Origin: Sodiomyces alkalinus F11
Taxonomy: Eukaryota > Ascomycota > Sordariomycetes > Glomerellales > Plectosphaerellaceae
NCBI RefSeq assembly: GCF_003711515.1
Contig: NW_021167085.1
Span: 183,881 to 247,880, forward strand
DNA length: 64,000 nucleotides
Reading direction: 5' to 3'
The notes under the pieces were generated by a model. That model had not been told where the DNA came from and searched no databases. It was given only the letters and a program-made list of their open reading frames with translations. Shown here piece after piece: positions 10,346-23,171 of the stretch. The position numbers and the translations under genes are program-made. The first letter of the stretch is position 1. Each line of letters opens with the position of its first letter.

Positions 10346-13300
10346 ATTGGTGATATATTCGTGGTAGCTGGAAAGTCAAGACGTAAGTATGAACGAGTGA
10401 ATGTCTAGTTGTCAACTGTGTAAGTCGGTGTGCCTAGGTCGGCAAGGTGTGAGTGCAGTGAGCGAGTGTGATTAGAATTAGAGTCGAACGAGTGACTTGG
10501 CGCTTGGCTGAGGAAGAGAAAGGGAGAGGCGTGAGGCGTGACCATCATCGTCCGGCTGGGCAGACGTCCCTTTTGAAGAACCTAGAACTGAAGGCCCTCA
10601 TCGCCACCCACCTCTTTCCTGGGTCCCAGGGAGCCATGGGGGTCTGACTCCTGGGCGCATATTCCTGGTTGCATCGACGCTACACCGGGAGATACGAGGT
10701 CGGCTGCCGGGGCGTGGCCACCGGTAGGGTTGTATTAACTGGGCATCCTCTGGGGTTGAAGCGCCACGATGTTTCTCCTTGTGTGGTACAACCCGACAAC
10801 GAGGGAAACATTTTGATAGAAGAGTTGTAGAGGATTCAAGGTAGGTCGGTCGAAAACACCAACTAGGAAACATTGCCGCAAGCGAGCAGGTCGCAGGGAC
10901 CCTGTTTAGGCACATCGGAAATTACAGGGCGACAAACCAACAGCCGACTGCATTGTCGTCAGGGGTTCGGGCCAATGAACAATATGCTAACCTTGGGCTA
11001 AGGGGCACACCAACTCGATGCAACCCTGTCCTTCCCATGATTCCGGGGTGCGGGGTGGGTGATAATGGAAGAAGGACCAACGAGACCCGGCTACCTGGCA
11101 AATATGTGTGTGTGGCACAAGGGGAAAAGGAGATCAAGTAGCAAATATTGTGCGGTTTGGCGCCAAAGGACCTCGAGAAACCGACTGCGGGAGTCAACCT
11201 TTCGAAAGGGGCTGCTCATCCGGACTGGCGTGATGCTACCTGGGGAATTCGTTGACGAACTTGTTTTGTTCTTGTTATATGTCTCCCGTCGTCACGGTTT
11301 GGATATGATGCATCTCGGCCGGCTGCCGGTATGGCCTTAACGGAGCTGTTAGGGGGATTCTGCGCCCCCTGGCTGCATGTGTTTATACGTTGTACTGTCA
11401 AGTCTGGGCGTTTCAGGGGGTTCGAACGTCTGTCCGCGGGCATTCACGGCACCAGTCGCAATACCTCATCCACCCTTTATAGATAGAGAGGTGGAATATA
11501 GCCTGCATGTGGACAGGTTCATGGACTGGCGCAATTTGGGTGTCTTGGACTCTTGGTGCTCTCGCGACTACCTACCGGTTGGGACACGGAGTGGGCGAAA
11601 CAAAGGACCTCGTGGACACACTACGGACATAATATACAATATGTCCACATGAATCTCGGTGTCCTAGTTGTGGCGTGCGGGGAATAAGGGTCGTTTCATG
11701 TTCTTATCGACACCGGATGTTCCTGAACCCTAGTCAGAATTGTCGTCAGAATAGTGTAGGAGTACAATGACTTCAGGTTAGTGTCTTGAGGACGTCAGAA
11801 TCTGTCGGCAGAATGGTTCGTATAAAGGCTGTAACGTCCACATGAATAGCCAGCCATAGAATGACCAAGGCTTCAAGTTCAACTCTCGGTGGAAAGTGTA
11901 TAATCATGACTAGACGAATCTTGGAGAAAGCGTGGAGGAAGAAGTGTGATCGTACCTTATGGAGAGGACTCCCGAACTTGACGTCGTAGAGAGCGCTAGA
12001 TCTGATTCTCGAGTAAGCCATTGAAGAGATCGCGTCTCTTGGAATCCGGTGGTATCTAAACATGAACGATCGGTATGGCTCGTATGTCAACATTTTGATG
12101 CATGATGTGACCATGGTCACATCGAAAGGTTCAAAGGGAACCTCGCTCGGAGGCTACTGTCGTCTCCCGTACAAGTACGCCGGCCAGACCAATTCCAATT
12201 TCCATAAAGTTATGACAGTATCAAGTCAGCGAGGACGGCCAGAGCAGTGTGGGGAAATGAGGACGAATAAAAGGAAGACGTCAGAATCAACAAAGTATAG
12301 TATGTAATCATTGCAAAGCGAATGCAATCTGATGATCAACGGACTCTATCATCACTGGCCAGAATCAAGAAGAAGCATGCACAGTGGCAAGTGTAGCAAA
12401 CTTACAAGACAAGAGACCTTAGACGGCACTTGGGATACTCAAACTTGGTTTCCCAGTATTGAGGGAAGCCATGGTGACTCTCCCAACGTCCAGGATACTT
12501 ACAGTGAGAACTTGTCGGTAGATCGATAGCTCAACGTGGTGTGATCCAGAGTCCAGACTCGGAAGCCTAGGCAAGAGGTGTTTTCTTTGGCCTCGTTTCT
12601 GGACTAGGAGATATTAAGAAAGACTGCTTGATACTACCGAATGTCAGTAAAGCGGAGAAGAAGAATAAATCGAGGAAAACACCGCGCCCATATGAGCCAA
12701 GATAGCCATCAGTCCTTTCATTATGCCAGAACCCAGATGCGTCTCCGTGGGAGTCGCCAGGGCATCAGGGGACCGAGAGATAAGAACCAGAAAAGGAGAT
12801 GGACGTGCCGGAAGTAGAGCAACGGCGTAGGAACAGATCAACCCGTTGCTGGATGTAGTGTAAACAGCAAGATCCAGGGGCAACATCTGCAGGACACACC
12901 GTGGGATAACTGTCCTATTTCTAGTGCTCAGTGAATCTGGGCAGAAAAGTCGGTCTAGTCGTGAAGAAAAAGATCCTAAATTTGTCCGGAGTCTTTGCTC
13001 AATGCAGTGGAAGGACAGTAAAGCAAGCAAAGAAGAATGTCAAGAAGGAATTACAAGAAAGCGTGGGCCCAGCAAAATGGCGGATAGAAAAAGAGTGAAA
13101 GTCACAGGACGAAGGGCCCCCAGTTCCCATGGAAAGAACGAGGGGGTTCAAAGACGCCCACTCCCCTTCCTTCCCCCTTCCTTCCCCCTTCCTTCCCCCT
13201 TCCTTCCCCTCTTTCAACAACCACGCTTTGGTCAGCTTCCAAGGGAAGGAGCAAGGGACTCACTACCCATTCAAGCAGAAACTCACCAAAAACCATGACA

Positions 13301-13545
13301 ACACAGCAGTTACCCGACTTGTTGACGTCACCATAGAATACCTACCTACCTAGCTTATGAAACGGGGGGACGGCGTTGGTGAGAGCCCGCCAGTAAGTCT
13401 TTATCCTCTTGATTGCTTGGATGAGCTACCTGACCTAGTAGTCTTATGTGCTGTCTACCTACCTACCTACCTTCCTTACCTTACCTATGTCTACCTTATC
13501 TATTGGTATACCCTGTCTATCCTCTACAAAAGAAACCCATTCCCA
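10346..13545. other. Intergenic stretch, no supported gene
   Basis: About 3.2 kb without a convincing frame on either strand; frames up to 128 codons lack recognisable domains. It includes a pyrimidine-rich decanucleotide microsatellite at 13162-13209 and a (CTAC)n tract at about 13455-13500. The ABC transporter ends at 13546. Confidence 0.55.
13162..13209. repeat. Pyrimidine microsatellite, unit CCCCTTCCTT
   Basis: Close to five head-to-tail copies of a ten-base unit of C and T only. It lies in intergenic DNA and no function is evident. Confidence 0.8.
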
Positions 13546-16500
13546 TTACGCCTTCTCACCAGCATCCGTCTCGGTCCTCTCAGACTCTTCCGATCCCTTC
13601 CTCCTCCCAGACAAGACTTTCGCTTTCAGATCGCCCAGCATCCTCCCGGCAGTCCCGAACCCAAAAGTCCACCCCCTGATGCTGACCGCGTAAACGAAGA
13701 AATACAGCAACACCCAATTCGCCACCAGAAACGCAACGAGGTACCCGACGGCGGGCCACTTATCCCCCAACTCCACGTTCAGCGTCCGCAGATACTCGCT
13801 CCCGTCGCTGAAGGCACAGTACCCGCAGTCGGCCCTCGCGTCCTCGTTTTGGAGGTACCCGCCCGCGCTCACAAAGTCGCCCGCGTACTCGCCGCACGTC
13901 TGGCCCGGGGGCGGGTCGAACCGCGCGAACTCGGCCTCGGTGCAGCGGACTTGCACGTCGGCGAGCGTGGCGGAGAGGACGCCGCGGCTGAACCAGGTCA
14001 TGGGGTTGACGTAGTAGATCCAGTATTTCCAAAAGTCGGGCATGAAGGAGTAGGGCGAGACGATGCCGTTGATCATGGATGTTACTACAAAGAAAAACGG
14101 GAGCATCTGTGCAATGGTCAGCGATTGAAGTCAATGCCTTGGACAAGGAAAAATAAATAAAAAAAGGGGGGGGCTTTGGGAAGAAACGTACGTTGGAAAT
14201 CGTGCCGTAGTTCGTGCCGCATGCCGCAAGCCATTGGCCCCAGCTGGATACGAACAACGCGTAGAGAACGTTGATCAGGAAGCTATATCCCGCCACGGAG
14301 GGAGTGGTGGGGAACCCGACGGGGAAGTACGACGGGAGCCAAAACAAGGTGCCCGCCACGATGGAGTAGGTGACTTCGGGCACGATGCTGGCAGTGGCGA
14401 AGGCCACCCAGCCATAGGTACAGCTCGGCAGCTCGCGGCCCGCCCAGAGCTGACGTAGGCTGAAGAAGTTGGCGACCACGCTGTTGACCACGGCCGGGGT
14501 GACGAAGAAGGGGTAGACGATGTTGGTGAACATGCGGTTTTGAATGGAGGCGATGCTGTTGGACTGGTTCCAGAAGGTCTATGTGATGGTAATATTAGCT
14601 GCGGGCTTCTGTAATGAGAAGAGGGGGGAAAGGAGAGAAGGAAGAAAGGGGGAGAAAGGGGGAGAAAAGGGGATGTAAGAGAGACGCCTGAACTCACAAA
14701 TCCGGTGAATATCCCCAAAACCGCGTGGACGAAGAACCGACCATAAATATAGCTCGGCTCGCGCCAGTACTTGACAAAAGTGCGCCTGGTCAACAGGTAA
14801 CACTGATACCAAGCCGGCGCCGCGAACCTGGTCTGCTTCTTCTCCTCCACGCCCCCTTCATCCAAGGCCACTTTCTGCTCGACCGCAATGCGGTCAATCT
14901 CCGCCACAAGAGCTTTCGCCTCCTCACTGTCCCGCCACTCCTCGTCCCACTCAATCGTCGACCCATCCTTCCTGGTGCCGGGCCGCGACGTCGCTTCCAG
15001 GATGAACTCGGTCATGTTGTGGTTCAGCGGGCACTGGTAGCCACGGGCCGCAAAGTAGTCGACCACCACCGAGCCGTGCTCGCCCACGGGGCCGAAGTAG
15101 AAGGTCTTGCCGCCGCGCTTGAGGCCGAGGATCATGTCGAATTGCTCGATGAGGTCGGAAGAGGGTTGGTGAATCGTGCAGATGATGGCTTGGCCGGCGT
15201 CGCAGAGCCTGCGCAGGAAGCGGACGAGCGAGTAGGCGGATTGGCTGTCGAGACCGGAGGTGGGCTCGTCGAGGAAGAGGAGGAGGGATGGTTTGGCCGC
15301 TGCGGTTCAACGTCAGATAGGAGAAACTTTTATGAAGAAAGTGTGTCTCAAGTCAAAGGAATACGGCACGGGGGAAACCTTCACTTACCCAGCTCGACGC
15401 CAATGGTGATGCGCTTGCGCTGCTCGACATTCAACGAAGAGACAAACGCATGCTCCAGTGCATCCATTTCCAAGAGCCGCATGATCCGGTCGACGTAGGC
15501 GATCTTTTCTTCGCGAGGGATGTGGCTCTCCTGCCGGAGCAGCGCTGAGAACTCCAGCGACTCACGGACAGTGGAAGATCCCTCGTGCATGTCTTGTTGC
15601 TCGCCGAATCCCGTCCCCCGCTGGAACCCGGGGCCCGGGGGAGATCCATTTATTAACATTTCCCCCGAGACGACGCCGACCCTCTGTCTCTGAGCAAGTG
15701 TGTTCAGCAGGGTCGTCTTACCGGCCCCCGAACTTCCCATGAGAGCAATCATCTTGCCCGATTTGGCGTATCCGGTGACCCTATCCAGGAGTTGAAGCTG
15801 GCCGTCGCCGTAGGGAATCGTATAGTTGACGTCCTTGAACGTGAAGACGCTATTTTGGTCACCAACCTTCCCCAGAGCCTCGGCATCTTCGCTCTCGGAT
15901 TTCTCGCCGAGCTTCTTGGTGGCGGGTTTGTTGACGAAGACTGTGGATTGCGCGCCGGAACCCGAGGACTGGGCCCTGTCGATGAAAACGACGGTGGCAG
16001 CGAGGAAGAACAGGGCGAAGGCGACGATGATGCCAAAGTTGCGCCACAGATTGGACCGGAGACTAGCGAGTTGTGATGGGTCAGAGATGGTACTCTACAG
16101 AGCGAGAAATATACGAACAGAAAGCCGAGGAAATACTCACAAGCTGTAGGTTGCATCCAGATAGGCTGCGCCGTCGATGTTGGTGCTGCCAACTTGAGAG
16201 CCGGGGAGACTACATCCCTGGTATCCGGCTTCAGCCCCGGGTCCCCGGGGAACGAGGTTCGCCTCGGAACAAGTCATGTTAAGCCCGTCAAACTCGTTGG
16301 TGATGATAGCTTCGAAACCAAAGGCCATTGGGTTGACGTAAGTGATCCAGCCGAACCAGGGGACGTTGGTGATCAACTGGTTCCTCGGGATGAAAAAGCC
16401 CATGAAAATGAAGAAGACGATTATCACTACAGATCACCATCAGCCACGGGGCACGGGGAGAATGCATGCGAATGTAGGGGCCCAGGGAGAGACTCACAAA

Positions 16501-18494
16501 CGCCGACAAACCGGATAGCATCGTCCACGGTCGACGAAAAAGCAGCAAGGAGCCGATACATCGCCGTGACCGTGTAAGACAGCACATAGACGAACAGAAA
16601 ATGGATCCAAAACTTGCCAGCGTCAAGATCAAACCTCGACAAGAAGTAGAAAGGGACCACAAGTGCCACCACCAAAAGGAAAACCACGGGGATGTCCAGG
16701 ATGGCTCTTGCCAGCACCACCGCCGAAGGCCTGTAGAACGCAAAAGCGGTCTGCCGCGCAATGGTGTTGCGTCCCAGGATGACCGACAACAGCTCGCTGA
16801 ACTGCACCCACCCGACGAACGCGACGGCGAAGAAAGTCATGGTCGCCTTGGAGAAGGCGGAAGAAGTAGCGCCGGGTTCGATCTCGGCGAAGAGGGACCC
16901 TACGATGAGGGCGTTGGCGAAGAGGAGGAAGAGTTTGGTGTAGAAGGAGGAGCGGTCGTGGTAGAAGAGCCAGAATTGCCGCTTCAGCGAGGCGCAGACC
17001 TGGCACGCGTAGGAGACGGTGTACGGCGAGGACGAGGTGACGTGCTTGGATTTGGACTGCTGCACTGTCATCTCGAAGACTTTGTGCTTTTCGCTGTCCG
17101 GGGTCTTGCTTCCGAGGTCGTAGTCGTCTACGTCGCGGAGCAGGCGCTGGTAGTAGGGGCTCTCGCGAAAGGCGCGCTCGAGTTCCTCGGGGGTTTTGGG
17201 AGTGGTCTCCTCTCGTCCGGGCTGGAAACGGCGTGATTCCTTGTCGGCGATGGACGTGAGGAAATCCGCGGTTGTTCTTCTCGGGTTAGCACTTCATTAC
17301 GACCATCTCAAGGGGGCGGGTGGGGGGAACATACTGCCTCGGAGGACACCAGTATCCCAGGTCCTCAAAGTACTTTTTGGCTTCCTTTGCCGGTCCCTGG
17401 AAAAGCATTCGCCCGTCGTCAATGACCAGCACCTTGTCCATCAACTCGTAGATGGACTCTCCGGCCTGGTATAGCGTCACGAGGGTGGTCTTGCCCGTAA
17501 CGTTGGTATAAACGCGCAGCGACTTGGCAAAGCTCAGCGCAGTGCTCGCATCAAGACCACGAGTCGAGTTATCCCAACAAACAACCGACGCATTCGTCGC
17601 CAGCGTCTCCGCGAGACTCACACGCTTCCTCTCCCCGCCCGAAACGCCCCGGACATAGGCATCCCCCACCAACGTGTCCCTCGTGTGCTCGATCCCGAAC
17701 ATCTGGAGCAGCGAGTCCAGCACGACAGGAATGGTCCACTCCTCCCTCTTCCGCGTCTTGTTCTTCAGCGCGAACCACAGCGTCTGCCAGACGGTCAGGT
17801 TGGGGAAATGCTGGTCGTCCTCCTCGCAGTACACCACCTCGCCCCGGAACTGGCGCTTCTGGTCCTCGGCCGAGATGGCCCCGTAGTATACTTCGCCTTG
17901 GACGCTCGCGTATTCCTGCCGGTGGTTGGCGATGGCCTTGAGGAAGGTGGAGCAGCCTGAACCCGGGCGGCCCAGCACGAGCATGATCTCGCCGTGGCGC
18001 ACCGTGCCGGTCATGTCGCGCAGGATGTCGACGGTCGGGGGCGTCCGGAGGGCCAGGGAAGGGATCTTGGCGGTGAGGAAGCTCCACAGGTCCGGGCCGA
18101 AGGTGTTGAGGATGGTCCGGGGGAGGGTTTCCACCGAGACGGTGGACAATGCCACGCCTTTGACGGTCAGGTTCTTGAAGGAGACGCCGAGTTTCTTGGT
18201 CGCTGTGGGGGAATCGGCGGGGGCTCGCATGCCGATGAATCCGTTCCTCAGGAAGTCGGGGAGGTCGGAGATGCCGTCTTCTTCGGAACCCGGGGTGTGG
18301 GTTGAGTCGCTGTCCGTGTCATGGCGACGGGGTTCCCGTTCCGGTTGGGTGCGGCGAGATCGCGTGGTCAGCTCCCGCTCCAGATCGTGGAACTCGTTGA
18401 TGGCGGCGGAGACGGAGATGTCGCCCTCTGCGCCTTCTCCCCAGCGGCCATCGCTGTGTTGCCTGGTGAAGTCGGCCGCGGAGTCACCGGCCAT
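13546..18494 (-). CDS. PDR-type ABC transporter (ABC-G, full size)
   Basis: Seven exons: 18494-17335, 17276-16498, 16426-16141, 16062-15389, 15299-14698, 14578-14192 and 14106-13546. They give 1482 residues with every phase agreeing. The order is NBD1-TMD1-NBD2-TMD2. NBD1 has Walker A GRPGSGCSTFLK (about residue 175), signature VSGGERKRVS and the degenerate Walker B VVCWDNSTRGLDAST. NBD2 has Walker A GSSGAGKTTLLN (about 850), the PDR-type signature LNVEQRKRITIGVEL and Walker B LLFLDEPTSGLDSQ. This asymmetry between sites is normal for PDR pumps. The acceptor of intron 1 was placed to restore the conserved RQTTADFLTS. Length matches the family (about 1450-1500). Such plasma-membrane pumps export hydrophobic drugs and toxins; the substrate here is unknown. 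The first ATG at 18494 is used because an in-frame stop lies upstream. Confidence 0.93.
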
Positions 18495-20101
18495 GTTTGC
18501 TGATGTGGTTGTGTTGTTGCCTCGAGTTGTCCCTCGTCTCCTCGCCGTAGGTCTGCGGTCTGTCTCGGACAAGTCGACTCAAGATGAGCCTTCTCGCGAT
18601 CGACGGGACCCGAGTAGAGAGACCTGAGTGGAAGCAGCAGCTGAGTGTCTTCTCGGTTTCTTGTTGATGGCGTTTTGGCTTCCTGCTTCCAAGTTCCCAG
18701 GTTGCGTAGCAGACAAATATCGGGAATGACTAGATGAATGGCAAGTATGGATTCTGCGTTGATTGCTAACAAATTCTTCTGCAAGGAATCAAATGTGACC
18801 GAATTAGATTTCCAACACGCAGCTGAAGAAGGTCCGAGTGCCCACTGCCGGGTGGCTTGATAATCTGGCAGGATCTCTTGAGTCTTGGGTGCTTATATGG
18901 TCACTACCAAATCGGGTGCGACGAGACAACGAGACACGACACGAAATACGGATAGGTGTAGGTGAGAGTAAGCGGTCTACATCTACATGGTTCTCTCTCT
19001 GCTCCTACCCGGCGACGATAACACGGAGTCGAACGGGCCAAAGACGTTAACTCCGGGAAGCGCGTTTATTCCACCTGACTCTATCTAGTGGAACACTGGA
19101 ATCTAAAGCCCGAGACCTGTTGTCATTGCCAAGATTGAGTGTGGGGGCCGGCGTATGGTGTTTGTTGGGACAGTTTGGGAGAGGATTCGCGGGCTTGATA
19201 TATTTTGGCCATGGAGATTGTCGGACATCGGACATAACAAATCTTAGCGAGCCGTTGTTTTTACTCCGTCCCCTACCTGACCTTCGGACTTGTGTGGCTG
19301 CTAGCGTCCTGCATGTCTACTGCCGACCCGGCCGCCGGAAGATTCCCATTGGACCGGTCACCTCTGAGCCGTGCCGTCCCTTGCTGTCATGTACGGTTTC
19401 GGAAGCATGGCATTTGCAATCTACTTTGTATTTCGGATGTAAGGTAGCTAAGAAATTCGACTTGTTATCCCAGTCGATCCTGATAAGCATGCAACGTTAA
19501 AAATCTCCCGAAGTTATGATACTATAAAGTCCGGATATCGAGGTCTCCTAGAAGTTGGTCCTGAATTTTGACACTTGTAGGAACGAAAGCCATGTCTCGT
19601 TACCTATGAGTAGATATCATAAGGTACTTTTGCCTGTCAAAAGACGGTCTCGGAGTGTGGGCTCTGTGGCGTTTTTAAGTGAGGTACCTTACCAGGTAGG
19701 TACCTTAAGTGACATGGGTTACCTTAATACGCAGCTCGAATGCCTAAGGTACCTGACCTAGGTACCTTATCTTTGTGAGAGCGGCACCGTCTGTGTCTTC
19801 TCTTCCAGATACCTAAGGTAGAAAACTCCGGCCTCGTACAGACTGCAAACAGACAGCTCGACTCCTTATTGTTCACAGTCCACAAGCTTTCTCACCGCAA
19901 CAAGTCGCAAGTCTCAAGTTCTGCCCCATGTATTCATCCGTGCCTGCTCTGTTATTGGCACGCATATGACGGCAATCCCACGGTGAAAAGACCGACAAAA
20001 TCACGGATAATATCTTTTTGAGATACAGCATTTGGCATCGAAGATGATCGTTTCGCCTTGCTAGTCATCGGAGGAGACACCTCACAAACGGACAGGGGGG
20101 G

Positions 20102-20373
20102 TAAAAAGTGACGAGTAGAAACACCCATCCACAAATGTCACCCCAATCTTACAACAACACAACCCTTTAACTTCAAACATTCATAGAAAATCGAAGAATG
20201 CCCCTGATATTAGATTTGATTCCACTTTGACAGCTTCTGTCTATCTATTCGGAATTCTCTCTCATGTTTAAAGTCATTTTTCGTAAAGTTATTCGTACTT
20301 CAAACCAGGGTATATATATATAGTGGAAGTGAGGATACATTTGAGTGTAGGGTCCCCTACTCGTCACTTTTTA
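20102..20373. mobile_element. MITE-like element with 15-bp terminal inverted repeats and TA ends
   Basis: TAAAAAGTGACGAGTAG at 20102-20118 is matched by its exact reverse complement at 20357-20373. Taking the outer TA at each end as the target-site duplication leaves 15-bp terminal inverted repeats, as in Tc1/mariner-class elements. The 272-bp interior has no coding capacity but contains a leader-like segment (about 20148-20215) similar to one at 20842-20880, which ends in an ATG-initiated peptide resembling transposase N-termini. It is most likely an internally deleted derivative of a Tc1/mariner/Fot-type element. Family assignment is inference. Confidence 0.6.
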
Positions 20374-20759
20374 TGGCCATGAAAGAAGGGGCAATGAGCG
20401 AGAGCCATGCCAAGGACGACGAAGAAACTTCGGCTGACGAGGTGCTCAGGGATACAAATCAAACCAATTCCCGGTGTTAAACGCACAAACGCCTCAACTT
20501 TCCATATCCATCCTCACGTTTTACGGTTCATTCTTCTTGCTTGTTGTCGTGGATCTACAGTGGGTCAAATAAGGTGTGAAGAGCAGCTTACCTAAGAGTA
20601 TAAGAGAGTTGACAAAATTCCGGGACGATTCAAAGTAGGCCGCTTCGGCCCTTTTATAGACGGTTGGCCGGACCATGGCAATTAGCGAATCACTTATTAG
20701 TAGACACGCAAAACTATCAAATTACTTGACCTTTTGTATGTCCCGAAATTAATGCTCAA

Positions 20760-21060
20760 ACACCCCACCTACCTTACCTAATCCACCCCACCTACGCGTC
20801 ACAATCGCGTTTTCCCTCCTTCAACACCACAACCCTTCTGCTTCAAAACATCACCAAACATCGACGATGCCTCTTATAACGCCGCGCGTTGAATATTCGC
20901 CTTATACACACAACTTTATTGAGAAGACCCATCGAAATGGGCTTAGTCAAATGGCTTCTGCCTTGAAATTCATACAACATGCGTAGCCCCTCTCGGTCAA
21001 TGAATCCAAAAGCTTGATCGGCAGCCCTGCGTCTTGTCACGCAAACCCTTGGACAGGGTC
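20760..21060 (+). pseudogene. Possible Tc1/mariner-type transposase 5' relic
   Basis: The ATG at about 20867 begins MPLITPRVEYSPYTHNF, which resembles the N-terminus of many fungal Tc1/mariner transposases. A helix-turn-helix-like stretch follows (EKTHRNGLSQMASALKF) and then a TAG stop. The upstream leader is similar to the leader inside the nearby MITE. No downstream DDE domain can be followed, so this is at best a fragment. Confidence 0.3.
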
Positions 21061-22505
21061 CACGAGTTCAAATTAAAAGGCAAGATGTGCAGATCTGATA
21101 AAGCACTGACATACTCTAGATCCTTCCCTGCCGTTTCACAGCTCGACGAATTTGGTCGTATCGATCTCATGAGTGCCGCTGGACCAGTTGACTCAAATAT
21201 CGGGTTTGAAATAGGGGGGAATCAGGGCCTGAGGGACAGAAACGGCTTCAAATTTCAACGGCTATCAATATGAGAATGCTCCCTCAATTTGCGGATCACG
21301 GTGTTCGCGCCTAATGCAGAATGTGTTCAAGTCGTCTGACATCACACGGCTCGAAGACGAGAGAGGGGACTCGAGAGATTCCACGAGGTTGGTCGTATCA
21401 TTTATATGATTATATCTGTTCTTTGGTCAACCTCTGAAGGGGTTGGTTAATGTTCCATATTATGAACGGATTACTGATGCAATTTGACGTCGCTAGCTGT
21501 GCCGTTGAGGATGTAACGTTATGCCTTACCCTCAACGCCCAATGGCGTTCATCAGGTGAAGACCAATTCGAGGTCGCAAATTATTATTGCCTGTCCGTAT
21601 CTAGCAACCCGACGTTTCTATTTAGGTAACTTCACTTCGTCAGGTTGATAAGGGGGCGTTGAATTCGCCACTGCCGATGGCCGCCCCTGCTCACGACAAT
21701 GTCCGCATGTCGACCACTTTATTACCATATATTTCTTCATATCGGGGAAGCCCTCAGCTAGCTCGTCTCTAGTTCAAAACGGTACATGTAAACTAGAGAT
21801 AAACCATCTAACCAAACGATGACCTCAGCGTCAGAATCGGTAAGCGCCTCGGTTAACCCGATTGTTACGGACTATACCTTCCAACTACGCATTTCGGCCC
21901 GAAACCCATCAGCTTAACGACGGGACCCAACGTCGGCCTCAATGCAACGACAAAAACGCATGACAAAAGTTTTCCGTTTCCGCACAAGGAAGCATGGCGG
22001 GGGTGGGCCAATGCCAATGCCGCCAAGCGGCCAAAGCGGAGGAGGGACTTGGTTGTCAATCGGTCATGGGGAGAATACGGGGTCCGACGATCCCTTCCCG
22101 TTCAACGACCCCCAAGCTCGTATCCGCCGACGGAAGAGGGCATCTCGTATTCCTTTTCTTCTTGACGAGGTCTACTATCTATGGGTCCGCGGAGAAGAAG
22201 ACATTGGCAAGTCGGCCTAGCGAGGCAACAGCGCCAACCCAAGTTCTCACACGCCGACTCGGGTTGTCGGCTCCTCACGCCAAGTGGTCAGGCCCGTTTG
22301 CTGGGTCTCGGCAGTCGGCATTAATCTAAGCGACCAGCGTAAGCAAGCTCGACCATCGTCATGAGGATGCTATTTTCATCACCTCGGGTTTCTAGGCGTG
22401 AGGTCTGATGATTGTTGCTGACATACTCTCAGCTCAACGATGTGGATGAGTCCGAAAGCCCAAACTCTTGCAGATCCTGGAATTCTGGGGCCTGTCCCTC
22501 ATGGG

Positions 22506-22515
22506 TATAAAAAAA
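22506..22515 (+). promoter_or_regulatory. TATA box of the BYS1-type gene
   Basis: TATAAAAAAA lies about 200 bp upstream of the ATG at 22707, leaving a plausible 5' leader of about 150-170 nt. It is one of the clearest TATA elements in the window and suggests an inducible or strongly expressed gene. Confidence 0.5.
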
Positions 22516-22706
22516 GGAGCCTTTCTCGATATTTGGTCTGCATTCCATGGTCCATCTAAGGCATCGCACAATAAGCACAATAAGAAAACTAAACGCCAAA
22601 CGGAGACGTCCAGATTATTCTCACCCAGTCTCACTCAGTCTAAGCAACATCGCATCCCATAACAATACATAAGACGTTCTACCCCCTCCCTTCACCATCT
22701 ACCATC

Positions 22707-23171
22707 ATGTTGTTCAAGTCTCTCATCGCCGCCCTGGCCATCGCCACCCCTCTGGTCACCGCCACCGGCAACGCCACCGTCATCAATGAATGCGACTTCG
22801 AAGTCACCCTATGGTCCGTCGGCAGCCAGATCAACGGCCCCCACCAACTCGAGGCCGAAGGCGGCAGCTACAGCGAGAAGTTCGTCGTGGATGCCCTCAC
22901 CGGCGGCAAGGCTCTCAAGGTGACCCGCAACCGCGACGGCCTCTACACCGGCGAGCCCCAGACCATCTACGCCTACAGCCTCGACGGCGACAACGTCTGG
23001 TACGACCTCTCCAACGTCTTTGGGGACGCCTTCGCCGGGAACAAGCTCGTCGTGCAGAGCGCGAACGAGGACTGCGGCGCTATTGTCTGGGAAGATGGCA
23101 CTGCGCCTGCTGGGAGCCAGGTCAAGGTCTGCACGGCGTCTGAGGATGTCACGTTTACCCTCTGCGCCTAA
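22707..23171 (+). CDS. BYS1-type small secreted protein
   Basis: An intronless gene of 154 codons. A signal peptide (MLFKSLIAALAIATPLVTA) is followed by a compact beta-rich domain with GNATVINECDFEVTLWSVG and GPHQLEAEGGSYSEKF, and four cysteines (NEC, EDC, VKVC, TLC), enough for two disulfides. This matches the BYS1 (Blastomyces yeast-phase-specific) family, a thaumatin-like fold of small extracellular fungal proteins with no established enzymatic role. Members are often highly expressed or phase- or host-regulated. The strong TATA box upstream fits that. The ATG has a good context (ACCATCATG) and immediately precedes the signal peptide. Confidence 0.88.
   Translation: MLFKSLIAALAIATPLVTATGNATVINECDFEVTLWSVGSQINGPHQLEAEGGSYSEKFVVDALTGGKALKVTRNRDGLYTGEPQTIYAYSLDGDNVWYDLSNVFGDAFAGNKLVVQSANEDCGAIVWEDGTAPAGSQVKVCTASEDVTFTLCA

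Larger units (their letters stand above)
18495..22706. other. Long intergenic stretch with transposon relics
   Basis: No intact gene is seen in 4.2 kb. It contains a dense cluster of AGGTACCT-type palindromes (19620-19820), a 272-bp TA-flanked MITE (20102-20373) and a transposase-like leader (about 20820-20985). The part from 19.9 to 21.8 kb is AT-rich with scattered stops in all frames, consistent with decayed repeats. Confidence 0.6.

Noticed and set aside
11773..12120. 115-codon minus-strand frame
   Set aside because: No hydrophobic, signal or domain pattern beyond chance, and no supporting splice sites or promoter.
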